Shown here in pieces: positions 50,570 to 60,194 of a DNA stretch of 64,000 bases (its first letter is position 1; each line of letters begins with the position of its first letter). The position numbers and the translations under genes are program-made. Under the pieces are notes generated by a model. The model was not told where the DNA came from and did not search any database. It saw nothing but the letters and a program-made list of their open reading frames with translations. Source of the DNA: Alphaproteobacteria bacterium (lineage in GTDB: Bacteria > Pseudomonadota > Alphaproteobacteria > Reyranellales > Reyranellaceae); assembly GCA_019635875.1 (NCBI GenBank), contig JAHBYP010000002.1:992001-1056000 (forward strand). The letters are read 5' to 3'.

Positions 50570-51277
50570 ATGGACACACGCCAGCATATCGTGGTGGTTG
50601 AGGACGAGGCGGCGCAGCGGCAGCTGCTCGTCGACTATCTTGGCCGCAACGGCTTTCGCGTCAGCGGCGCCGACGGCGGGGCCGCCTTTCGCAGGCTGAT
50701 CGAGCGCGACCCGCCGGTGCTGGCGCTGCTCGATGTCGGCCTGCCGGGCGAGGACGGTTTCGTCCTGGCGCGCTGGCTGCGCGAGAAGAACGGCCGCATC
50801 TGCATCATCATGGTCACCGCCGCCAGCGACACGGTCGACCGCATCGTCGGCCTGGAGACCGGCGCCGATGACTACATCCCCAAGCCGTTCGATCCGCGCG
50901 AGCTGCTGGCACGCGTGAAGAGCGTGCTGCGCCGCGCCAGCGGCGCGGCCGTGCCGTTGTCGGGGCGGCGCGTGCGCATGGGGCGGCGCATCCTCGACCT
51001 GGAGCGCCGCGTGCTGATCGATCCCGACGGCAGCGAGGAGACGCTGGCGTCGAGTGAATACGATCTGCTGCGGCTCTTCGCCGAGAATCCCAACCGGCCG
51101 CTGGCGCGCGACTGGCTGCTGGAAAGCGCCGCGCATCGCGAGATGGAGGCCTTCGACCGCGCCATCGACCTGCGCATCACCCGCATCCGCCGCAAGATCG
51201 AGAAGGACCCGGCGCACCCCGACGCCATCCGCACCGTGCGCGGCGTCGGCTACATGTTCGTGCCGGTGAAGGATTGA
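50570..51277 (+). CDS. OmpR-family response regulator
   Basis: A 235-residue regulator. Receiver: acidic pair Glu11-Asp12, phospho-acceptor Asp55 (Leu-Leu-Asp-Val-Gly-Leu-Pro-Gly), Thr83 and Lys105. A winged-helix output domain (about 130-230) ends with Val-Arg-Gly-Val-Gly-Tyr-Met-Phe. It has no kinase of its own beside it; the nearest is the hybrid kinase 1 kb away across the Asn-Gly repeat genes. It may bind the GTATCG sites in that promoter region, which is inference. No strong Shine-Dalgarno precedes ATG 50570. Convergent with the MocR gene, family D palindrome between. Confidence 0.93.
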   Translation: MDTRQHIVVVEDEAAQRQLLVDYLGRNGFRVSGADGGAAFRRLIERDPPVLALLDVGLPGEDGFVLARWLREKNGRICIIMVTAASDTVDRIVGLETGADDYIPKPFDPRELLARVKSVLRRASGAAVPLSGRRVRMGRRILDLERRVLIDPDGSEETLASSEYDLLRLFAENPNRPLARDWLLESAAHREMEAFDRAIDLRITRIRRKIEKDPAHPDAIRTVRGVGYMFVPVKD

Positions 51278-51280
51278 TCT

Positions 51281-51339
51281 GGGAGCGCCGGCGTCTCGCC
51301 GGCCCTGCTCATGATGCCGGCGAGACGCCGGCGCTCCCA
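51281..51339. repeat. Palindromic repeat, family D copy 1
   Basis: GGGAGCGCCGGCGTCTCGCC with a near-perfect inverted arm ending at 51339. It lies between convergent genes and supplies the last ten or so codons and the stop of the MocR gene, so it arrived into or beside that coding end. Confidence 0.88.
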
Positions 51340-52760
51340 AGGACCCTGGCCATGCCCGCGACGGCGCGTCGGATGGCGCGCTCGTCGAAAGCGGCGACGC
51401 CCAGCACCAGCCCCGGATCGCCGCCCGGCCGTATCCTGTAGCGCGACAGCGCCGCGCATTCGATGTCGGCCGCGGCCAGCCGCCGCGCGACGGCGACATC
51501 GGAGGATCGGCCCGGCAGCCAGCCCACGATGTCGAGGCCGGCCGCCGCGTCGTCGACAACCAGGCGTTTTCCCAGCAGGCGGTGGCTCTCCGTGCGCAAC
51601 AGCGCGTGGCGCGTGGCGTAGATCTCGCGCAGGCGACGGACGTGGCGGTTGAAGTGGCCACCCTCGATGAAACGCGCCAGGGTCGCCTGCTCGAGGCTGG
51701 GCGCGAAACGCAGGCTGAGCGACAGCAGCGCGCGCACGGGCTCGAGCAGGCGGGGTGGCAGCACGACGTAGCCCAGCCGCAGCGCCGGCAGCAGCGTCTT
51801 GCTGAACGAGCCGACATGTATCACCCGGCCGTCGGTATCGAGGCCCTGCAGCGCTGCGATCGGCCGCGCGCCGTAGCGGAACTCGCCGTCGTAGTCGTCC
51901 TCGACGATCCAGGCGCCGGCGTGCCGCGCACGCTCGATCAGCGCGCGGCGGCGCGGCAGCGACAGCGTCATGCCCAGCGGGCTCTGGTGCGCCGGCGTCA
52001 CGCTGATCAGGCGCGGAGGCGGGGCGTCGGCAGCGGGCAGCGCGATGCCATCGCCGTCCACGGCCATCGGCACGATCGCGGCACCGGCGGCGAGCCAGCC
52101 GGCGCGGCTGCCGGGATAGCCGGGGTCCTCGACCCAGACGGTGTCGCCGCGTTCCAGCGTGGCGCGCGCAATCAGGTCGAAGCCGGCCTGCGCGCCCGGC
52201 ACGATGGCGACGTGATCGGCATCGCAGCGCACGCCTCGCGTGGTCGCGAGATAGGCCGCCAGGGCGGCGCGCAGCGGCCGATAGCCGAGCGGCTCGGCAT
52301 CGCCCAGCAACATGTCGTCGGCGCTGCGCCACAAGCCGCCCGCCAGTCGCGCCCAGGTGCGACGGGGAAACAGCGAGACGTCAGGCAGGTTGGCGCGAAA
52401 CGGTCGAGGCGCGGTTCGCTCGGCCTGCGGGAACGGCACGGACAACGCCGGCCGCAGCGGCGGGGGCTTGCCGCGCGAGCGCGCCGGGGGCGGTGTTGCC
52501 TCGAGCGCGCTGCGCACGTAGGTGCCGGCACCGTGGCGACTCTCGATGAAGCCGTCGGCGCGCAGTTGCTCGAAGACCGCGACCACGGTCCCGCGCGAGA
52601 CCTCCTCGCGAAGCGCCAGCTCGCGGGAGGCCGGCAGACGGACACCGGCCGACAGGCCGCCGCTGGCGATGGCGGCGCGCAGGGAGCCGTAGAGGCGAGC
52701 GAACTTGGTGCTGGAGTGGTCCAATGATCTTCCACAAAGTGGTCGAACAGGATGAACCAT
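51309..52760 (-). CDS. MocR/PdxR-type transcription factor (GntR helix-turn-helix plus aminotransferase-like domain)
   Basis: A 483-residue regulator. The N-terminal GntR winged helix has Arg-Leu-Pro-Ala-Ser-Arg-Glu-Leu-Ala and Ser-Arg-Gly-Thr-Val-Val-Ala-Val-Phe. The aminotransferase class I-like effector domain has the PLP Lys321 in Gly-Ser-Phe-Ser-Lys-Thr-Leu-Leu-Pro. Such proteins sense PLP or amino compounds and often control a divergent operon, here the NTF2-like/epimerase pair. The C-terminus Gly-Ser-Ala-Gly-Val-Ser-Pro-Ala-Ser is encoded by the family D repeat. ATG 52760 is used; an in-frame TTG at 52724 is possible. Confidence 0.93.
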   Translation of the reverse strand: MVHPVRPLCGRSLDHSSTKFARLYGSLRAAIASGGLSAGVRLPASRELALREEVSRGTVVAVFEQLRADGFIESRHGAGTYVRSALEATPPPARSRGKPPPLRPALSVPFPQAERTAPRPFRANLPDVSLFPRRTWARLAGGLWRSADDMLLGDAEPLGYRPLRAALAAYLATTRGVRCDADHVAIVPGAQAGFDLIARATLERGDTVWVEDPGYPGSRAGWLAAGAAIVPMAVDGDGIALPAADAPPPRLISVTPAHQSPLGMTLSLPRRRALIERARHAGAWIVEDDYDGEFRYGARPIAALQGLDTDGRVIHVGSFSKTLLPALRLGYVVLPPRLLEPVRALLSLSLRFAPSLEQATLARFIEGGHFNRHVRRLREIYATRHALLRTESHRLLGKRLVVDDAAAGLDIVGWLPGRSSDVAVARRLAAADIECAALSRYRIRPGGDPGLVLGVAAFDERAIRRAVAGMARVLGSAGVSPAS

Positions 52761-52805
52761 AACCGGCTACACGGAAGGCGTCGACTTCGAGGATGGAGCA
52801 CGTCG

Positions 52806-53246
52806 GTGGACCAGGCCCTGATCGATCTCACCCAGCGTCATGTTGCGGCCGAGAACGCGCACGACATGGAGGCCACGCTCGCCACCCTGCACGCCGATTG
52901 CGTGTTCGAGGATTTCGCCATGGGCCGGGTCTGGCGCGGCCATGCGGGCGCCACGGCGCACTACCGCGACTGGTGGAGCGGGCTGGATACCGAGGTGCTC
53001 CCGCGCGGCCGGCGCGCCTTCCTCAACGATGGGTCGATGATCGCCGAGACCGGCTTCCGCTGCCGCCACATCGGCACTTTCCTCGGCGTCCCGGCCACCG
53101 GCCATGTCTTCGAGCTGCCCTTCGTCGTGGTCGTGAGCTACCGCGACGGGCTGATGCATGGCGAACGATTCTACTACAGCCTCGATCGCCTGCTCGCCGG
53201 GCTCGGTGCCGCGACGCGGCCGCAATACGCGGGGCAGACGGCATGA
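52806..53246 (+). CDS. NTF2/SnoaL-like fold protein
   Basis: A 146-residue NTF2-like alpha-beta cone: an N-terminal helix pair (Leu-Ile-Asp-Leu-Thr-Gln-Arg-His), Trp-Arg-Gly-His-Ala-Gly-Ala-Thr-Ala-His, then strands with Phe-Arg-Cys-Arg-His-Ile-Gly-Thr-Phe and Gly-Glu-Arg-Phe-Tyr-Tyr. Members are isomerases, hydrolases or binding proteins. GTG 52806 is preferred: GGAG lies about nine bases upstream, and the longer frame is basic and unlike the family. The downstream epimerase starts at ATGA overlapping its stop, so they are coupled. Divergent from the MocR regulator. Confidence 0.8.
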   Translation: MDQALIDLTQRHVAAENAHDMEATLATLHADCVFEDFAMGRVWRGHAGATAHYRDWWSGLDTEVLPRGRRAFLNDGSMIAETGFRCRHIGTFLGVPATGHVFELPFVVVVSYRDGLMHGERFYYSLDRLLAGLGAATRPQYAGQTA

Positions 53247-54085
53247 GCCTGGCGGTCGCGGTCGTCGGTGCCGGCGGCGTCTACGGCCGGCATCTGGTAC
53301 CGCGCCTGTTGATGCGTGGCCATCGCGTGCGCGCCCTCGTGCGACGGCCAGGCTCGACGCCGCCGGGCGCCGAGACGCATGTCGCCGACATCTTCGATGA
53401 CTTGGCACTGCGCCGCGCGCTCGAGGGTTGCCATGCCGTGGTGAACCTCGCGACAGCGGTGCCGCGACCGGACCAGCCGGCGGATTTCACCCGGAACGAC
53501 CGCATCCGGCGCGAGGGCACGGCGACTCTGGTCGCCGCCTGTCGCGATGCCGGCCGGCCACGGCTGATCCAGCAGGGCATCGCCATGGTGCATGCCGGGG
53601 GCGGCGAGACCCTGCTCGACGAGGCCGCGCCGATGCACCCCGGCCCGGCGACGGCCTCGGCGATCGAGATGGAGGCCATGGTGCGCGACAGCGGGCTCAG
53701 CCATCTCATCCTGCGTGGCGGCTTGTTCTATGGTCCCGGCACGGGCCGCGAGGCGCAGTGGCTCGCGGCGGCGCGCGCAGGCACGCTGGCGATCCCCGGC
53801 GACGGGTCGGATTTCGCATCGCTGATCCACGTCGCCGACATGGCCGAAGCCACGGCCCTGGCGGTCGATGCGCGCAATGCGACGGGCGCTCTGCTGGTGA
53901 TCGACGACCATCCGGTGCGCTGGCGCGATCTCTACACGCGCATCGCCAGCCTGACCGACGCCCCGCCGCCGCCGACGGGCGCGCCGGTTCGCCTGCCGTC
54001 GTTCCGCTGCAGCAATGCCGCGGCGCAAGCCGCTCTGGGCTGGCGGCCGTTCTACGCCGACTACCGCGCCGGGCTCGCCGCCTGA
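53243..54085 (+). CDS. NAD-dependent epimerase/dehydratase-family protein
   Basis: A 280-residue extended-SDR-type protein. The Rossmann entry Val-Val-Gly-Ala-Gly-Gly-Val-Tyr-Gly is at 7-15, and Asn-Leu-Ala-Thr-Ala-Val is in the centre; the usual Tyr-x-x-x-Lys is not evident (Ala-Ser-Ala-Ile-Glu-Met-Glu stands near the place), so it may be an atypical member that binds NAD(P) without classic catalysis. ATG 53243 overlaps the NTF2-like stop (ATGA). Substrate unknown; the pair is a candidate target of the divergent MocR regulator. Confidence 0.85.
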   Translation: MSLAVAVVGAGGVYGRHLVPRLLMRGHRVRALVRRPGSTPPGAETHVADIFDDLALRRALEGCHAVVNLATAVPRPDQPADFTRNDRIRREGTATLVAACRDAGRPRLIQQGIAMVHAGGGETLLDEAAPMHPGPATASAIEMEAMVRDSGLSHLILRGGLFYGPGTGREAQWLAAARAGTLAIPGDGSDFASLIHVADMAEATALAVDARNATGALLVIDDHPVRWRDLYTRIASLTDAPPPPTGAPVRLPSFRCSNAAAQAALGWRPFYADYRAGLAA

Positions 54086-54184
54086 CCCCTACCAAAGTCG
54101 TGCGGCGCCGGACACGCTTGAACGCATACCTTGGCCGTGTAACGTGCGCCCTCGTACGTGCGAGAACGCCCAAGGGAGGGGATC

Positions 54185-56122
<1,938 letters not shown>

Positions 56123-56125
56123 GCC

Positions 56126-56189
56126 TTTGGGAGCGCCGGCGTCCCGCCGGCTCTTCTCGTGAGGCCGGCGGGACGCCGGCGCTCCCAAA
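56126..56189. repeat. Palindromic repeat, family D copy 2
   Basis: TTTGGGAGCGCCGGCGTCCC with inverted arm ending CTCCCAAAG at 56189. The near-identical partner of 51281-51339 lies between convergent acs and YcaQ-like genes. A strong two-way terminator candidate. Confidence 0.9.
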
Positions 56190-56191
56190 GA

Positions 56192-57403
56192 CTACTTTGC
56201 CAATGCGCGGCCCAGCGAACCCGCCGGCGTGATGGCGACGGCCTCGAGCTGCAGCCAATCGGCCATCAGACGCAGCTCGGCGCGCAGGGGCCCGGCGATC
56301 TCGGCCGGCCTGGCGCCGTCCTCGAGATGCGCGGCATGCACCAGCAGGCGGCTGTTGGCGCGGTCGGCCTTGAGGTCGACGCGCGCGACCAGGCGGTCGC
56401 CGAGCAGGAAGGGCAGCACGTAGTAACCGAACTGACGCTTGTCGACCGGCGTATAGATCTCGATGCGGTAGCGGAAGCCGAACAGGCGCTCGGCACGATC
56501 GCGTTCCCACACCAACGGGTCGAAGGGCACGAGCAGGGCGCGCGCCTCGATCCTGCGCGCGAAATGCGCCCGCGGGTCGAGATAGGCGGCGTGCGACCAG
56601 CCCTCGACCTTCACCGGCAGCAGGTCTCCGGCCTCGACCAGCTCGGCGAGGCGCGCCTTCGTGTCCTCGGGCCGCAGGCGGAAGTAGTCACGCAGGTCGT
56701 ATTCGGTGGCGACGCCCAGGGCCCGCGCCGCGGTGCGCAGAAGCGTGCGCTGTGCGTCGCCGTCATCGGGCGTCGGCAGGGCGAGGACCTCCGCCGGAAT
56801 CACGCGTTCAGTGAGGTCATAGACCCGCTCGAAGGCGCCACGCCGGCCGGATGTCGTCACCTGGCCGGCGATGAACAGCCATTCGAGTGCCTGCTTGCCC
56901 TCGCTCCAGCCCCACCATTTGCCGGCGCTCTTGCCGCCTTCGCTCAGGTCGGCGGCGGAGAGCGGGCCGCGATCCTCGATCTGCCGGCGCACCGCATCGA
57001 TGAAGGCGCGCCGCTCCTGGCCGTAGCGCACCACCCAGCCCTTGAAGCCGGCGGTGCCCAACGCGGCGCGCGCCATGCGCCAGCGCAGTGACGGTTGCGT
57101 GTCGAGCGGAATCAACGAGGCCTCGTGGCCCCAGTACTCGAACAGCGAGCGCTTGCGGCCTCCCCAGGCCAGCCGGTCGAGCATCGCCGTGTCGTATGGC
57201 CCCAGCCGGGAAAACAGCGGCAGGTAGTGTGCACGTACCAACACATTGACTGAATCGATCTGCAGCAGGCCCAGGCGATCAATCATGCGGCGGATCTGGC
57301 GCATCCCGACCGGGCCGTCCGGCCGAGCCTCGGCAAAACCCTGTGCGGCCAGGGCGATGCGTCGAGCGGTCGCGGCCGAGAGGGTTTCGCGTCTGCGTGC
57401 CAT
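56192..57403 (-). CDS. YcaQ-family DNA glycosylase (HTH_42)
   Basis: A 403-residue HTH_42 protein similar in length to E. coli YcaQ (410), which unhooks interstrand crosslinks. Gln48-Ile-Asp50 in Leu-Leu-Gln-Ile-Asp-Ser-Val-Asn-Val matches the family Gln-x-Asp catalytic motif, followed by Val-Arg-Ala-His-Tyr-Leu. Later blocks include Leu-Phe-Glu-Tyr-Trp-Gly-His-Glu-Ala, Asp-Leu-Thr-Glu-Arg-Val-Ile-Pro and Phe-Gly-Phe-Arg-Tyr-Arg-Ile-Glu-Ile-Tyr. A DNA-damage role in this organism is inference. It is convergent with acs; the CPBP gene starts divergently 90 bases beyond its start. Confidence 0.88.
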   Translation of the reverse strand: MARRRETLSAATARRIALAAQGFAEARPDGPVGMRQIRRMIDRLGLLQIDSVNVLVRAHYLPLFSRLGPYDTAMLDRLAWGGRKRSLFEYWGHEASLIPLDTQPSLRWRMARAALGTAGFKGWVVRYGQERRAFIDAVRRQIEDRGPLSAADLSEGGKSAGKWWGWSEGKQALEWLFIAGQVTTSGRRGAFERVYDLTERVIPAEVLALPTPDDGDAQRTLLRTAARALGVATEYDLRDYFRLRPEDTKARLAELVEAGDLLPVKVEGWSHAAYLDPRAHFARRIEARALLVPFDPLVWERDRAERLFGFRYRIEIYTPVDKRQFGYYVLPFLLGDRLVARVDLKADRANSRLLVHAAHLEDGARPAEIAGPLRAELRLMADWLQLEAVAITPAGSLGRALAK

Positions 57404-57492
57404 GGCTAGGGCGCTCCCACGATCCCGGTCGCGCTGTCAATCGTCATGCTGGGCGACCGTTCACTTGCCGGATCGGTACTGGTCGAGGCACC

Positions 57493-58542
57493 ATGGCGGT
57501 CGCGGGGCACGAAGAATTCGTTGGGGGGAGAATGCTCAGGACCGACCTGTCGCGCGCGAACAGCCTCGTGCAGATGGCTGGCCGCGCCCGTCGCGTCACG
57601 CCATGGTACATCGCTCCGTTCGTCGCGATCCTGATCTTCGGCGGTGTCGCGCAATTCACCGATCCGTTCGGCTACAAGCCGCCGCAGGACATGCCGGCCG
57701 CCACGCTGTGGGGCGGCCTGGTGCAGTTCCTGGCGCCGATCGCGTCCAAGCCGATCGGCGTGTGGCTCCAAGGCATCTCCGAGCGCAGCTACGCGACCTG
57801 GATGCTGCCGTTCTTCATGCTGGTCGGTTTTTCCATCGCCTGGCTCCTGCTCTATCTCTGGGTCCGCCTGGTCGAGTGGCGGCCGTTCCACACCATCGGC
57901 CTGGGGCTGAGCCGCTCGGGGCCGACGGTGCTGTTCGGGATCCTGCTGGCGCTGCTGATGAGTTCGCTGGTCATGGTGGGGTTGATGATCGGCGGCCAGC
58001 TGCAGCCGCGCGTCGCGGCGCCGGGCACCACCGGCAGCGTGGCGCTGGCCGGCATCCTCTTCATGCTGGTGGCCTTCACGGTGCAGGCGTCGAGCGAGGA
58101 GGCGCTCTACCGCGGCTTCCTGATGAACGTGATGGCCTATCGCGCCGGGATCGCCGCGGGCATCGGCGTCAGCACGCTGCTGTTTGCGCTGGCGCATTCG
58201 CGAAACCACGGCTTCGACGCGCTGGCTGCTGCCAACCTGGTGCTGTTCGCGCTGTTCGTGGCGCTGCTGTCGCTGCGCACCGGCTCGATCTGGGCCGCCT
58301 GCCTCTGGCACACGGTGTGGAACTGGTCGATCGCCAATGTCTGGGGTCTCGCCATCAGCGGCGAGCCGCCGGATGGCGGCTCGATCATGGCCTGGGAATC
58401 CAAGGGCATGAAGCTGTGGACCGGCGGCGACTGGGGCCCGGAAGGCGGCCTGGCGACGACGATCGTACTGGCGCTGGGCGTGGCGGCGCTGTTCGTCTGG
58501 CGCGGGCTGGGCGAGCCTGTGGCGAAAGAGGCCACCGCCTAG
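57493..58542 (+). CDS. CPBP-family intramembrane metalloprotease
   Basis: A 349-residue membrane protein. Motif 1 Glu202-Glu203-x-x-x-Arg207 (Ser-Ser-Glu-Glu-Ala-Leu-Tyr-Arg-Gly-Phe), motif 2 Phe-Ala-Leu-Ala-His-Ser and motif 3 His-Thr-Val-Trp-Asn-Trp are those of CAAX-protease/bacteriocin-processing (CPBP, Abi) proteins. About eight membrane segments. Substrates in bacteria are mostly unknown; some confer bacteriocin immunity, but no bacteriocin gene is near. ATG 57493 has GAGG four bases upstream; ATG 57532, after a run of G but with almost no spacing, is an alternative. Confidence 0.85.
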   Translation: MAVAGHEEFVGGRMLRTDLSRANSLVQMAGRARRVTPWYIAPFVAILIFGGVAQFTDPFGYKPPQDMPAATLWGGLVQFLAPIASKPIGVWLQGISERSYATWMLPFFMLVGFSIAWLLLYLWVRLVEWRPFHTIGLGLSRSGPTVLFGILLALLMSSLVMVGLMIGGQLQPRVAAPGTTGSVALAGILFMLVAFTVQASSEEALYRGFLMNVMAYRAGIAAGIGVSTLLFALAHSRNHGFDALAAANLVLFALFVALLSLRTGSIWAACLWHTVWNWSIANVWGLAISGEPPDGGSIMAWESKGMKLWTGGDWGPEGGLATTIVLALGVAALFVWRGLGEPVAKEATA

Positions 58543-58596
58543 GAACGGCGCTCTGCTATAGTGCGCGGACCCTCTGTCAAGAAACGGTTCGCCTCG

Positions 58597-59238
58597 ATGC
58601 GTTCCCTCGTGCCTTTGCTTGTCGCCGCCGTTCTGTCGGCGACCGCCGCCCTCGCCCAGACCCCGCCGCCGCCCGCGGCAACGACGCCCGCTCCGGCACC
58701 TTCGGCCGCGGTCCCGCCCGCTGTGTCGCCGGCGCCTGTGGCGAAAACCGAGATCCTGTGGGACGAGGAGGCGGCGCTGGTGATTGGCGATCATCCCCTG
58801 ATCTGGCGGCGCCTTGCCAAGGTCAAGGGCAACAAGCGCGGCACGCTCAAGATCGTCGACGAAGGCGGCCTGTGGAAGATCAGCGGCCGCCACCAGGGCC
58901 AGACGGCGGACACCAAGGACGACTACGTCGCCATCAAGGGCACGATCACGGCGATCACGTCGGGGACCTTCGTGGTCAACGGCGAGATCGAGTTCCACGC
59001 CGCCAAGTTGAACAAGGGCGCCGTCTGCCGGATCACCGGCGAGTCACGCTTCTATCGTCGCGGCAACGAGCAGATCTGGCGCATGCAGGACGGCAAGAAC
59101 CCCTGCAGCGGCCCGAAGGAAGCGTTGGATATCGCGTTCCGGCCTGATCAGGTCGCCGCGCAGCGCAAGCCGACGCGGGCCACGCCGACGCCGGTGCCGC
59201 CCAAGGTCGCGCCCGCGTCACCGACCGTCAGGGAGTAG
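58597..59238 (+). CDS. Exported protein of unknown function
   Basis: A 213-residue protein with a signal peptide (Met-Arg-Ser-Leu-Val-Pro-Leu-Leu, cleavage after Ala-Leu-Ala) and a Pro/Ala/Thr-rich linker of about 35 residues. A globular part of about 130 residues opens Thr-Glu-Ile-Leu-Trp-Asp-Glu-Glu-Ala and has two Cys (in Val-Cys-Arg and Asn-Pro-Cys-Ser) that could form a disulfide; a second Pro/Thr/Arg-rich tail ends it. No family recognised. ATG 58597 is preferred over GTG 58561 because it opens the signal peptide directly. TATAGT at 58557-58562 may be its -10 element. The SAM methyltransferase follows after nine bases. Confidence 0.72.
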   Translation: MRSLVPLLVAAVLSATAALAQTPPPPAATTPAPAPSAAVPPAVSPAPVAKTEILWDEEAALVIGDHPLIWRRLAKVKGNKRGTLKIVDEGGLWKISGRHQGQTADTKDDYVAIKGTITAITSGTFVVNGEIEFHAAKLNKGAVCRITGESRFYRRGNEQIWRMQDGKNPCSGPKEALDIAFRPDQVAAQRKPTRATPTPVPPKVAPASPTVRE

Positions 59239-59247
59239 GAAACAACG

Positions 59248-60117
59248 ATGGCCGACGACCGCACCGGCGAGTGGCACAGTGCGCAGGTCGCCTACTGGAG
59301 CGGTGCTGGCGGCGAGAGCTGGCTGAAGGGCGCGGCGCGTACCGAGGCGGCGGTCGCGGGGCTGGGCGAACGGGCGATAGCGGCTGCCGCGGTGCGCGCC
59401 GGCGAGCGGATCATCGACATCGGCTGCGGCACGGGACCGACGACACAGGCGCTGGCGCGCGCGGCGGCGCCCGGCGGCCGGGTCCTGGGTTGCGACGTCT
59501 CGCCCCTGCTCATCGACGAGGCGTGGCGTCGGGCATTGTCTGCAGGGACCAGCAATGTGCGCTTCGTCGCCGGCGACGCATCAACCTATGCCTTCGAGCG
59601 CGGCGCCGCCGATCTGCTTTTCTCGCGTTTCGGCGTGATGTTCTTCGGCGATCCGGCTTTGGCCTTCCGCAACATGCGCGGTGCATTGAAGCCCGGCGGT
59701 CGCGCGGTGTTCCTCGTCTGGCGGCCATTCAAGGAGAACAGCTGGGCCTTCGTGCCCTTCGCCGCCGCCGGGCCGATATTGCCTCAGATGCCACGGCCGG
59801 AGACGGACGAGCCCGGCCCGTTCTCCTTCGGCGATCCGGAGCGGCCGCGCAGCCTGCTGGGCCAGGCCGGCTTCGCCGATATCGCCATCGATCCACTCGA
59901 CGACACCATCGCGCTGTCGACCGGCGGGCTCGACGAGGCGGTCGCCGCGGCCGTCGAGGTCGGTCCGCTGTCACGCCTGTTGCGCGAAGCATCCGACGAC
60001 GTCCGCGCCCGGGCGACCGACGCGGTGCGCGCTGCCTTGGCGAAGCATCTGACGCCGCAGGGCGTTGCATTGCCCGCCGCCTGCTGGCTGATCAGCGCGC
60101 GCAACCCCGCCACATAA
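59248..60117 (+). CDS. Class I SAM-dependent methyltransferase
   Basis: A 289-residue methyltransferase with motif I Ile-Ile-Asp-Ile-Gly-Cys-Gly-Thr-Gly-Pro-Thr-Thr near 55-66, Cys-Asp-Val-Ser-Pro motif II, Phe-Val-Ala-Gly-Asp-Ala-Ser and Leu-Lys-Pro-Gly-Gly-Arg motif III. It resembles UbiE/SmtA-type enzymes acting on small molecules. It follows the exported unknown protein by nine bases, so they are likely one transcript. Substrate unknown. Confidence 0.9.
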   Translation: MADDRTGEWHSAQVAYWSGAGGESWLKGAARTEAAVAGLGERAIAAAAVRAGERIIDIGCGTGPTTQALARAAAPGGRVLGCDVSPLLIDEAWRRALSAGTSNVRFVAGDASTYAFERGAADLLFSRFGVMFFGDPALAFRNMRGALKPGGRAVFLVWRPFKENSWAFVPFAAAGPILPQMPRPETDEPGPFSFGDPERPRSLLGQAGFADIAIDPLDDTIALSTGGLDEAVAAAVEVGPLSRLLREASDDVRARATDAVRAALAKHLTPQGVALPAACWLISARNPAT

Positions 60118-60194
60118 TCCGCCGCTCAGCTTTTCTCGCGTGACGCCCCGATCCGCCGCCGCTAGGTGCATATGCACACATTCGGGAGCGGCGC

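Noticed and set aside
57493-58542. CPBP protease as bacteriocin immunity or defence gene
   Set aside because: No precursor peptide, modification or export gene is near; housekeeping CPBP proteins are common.
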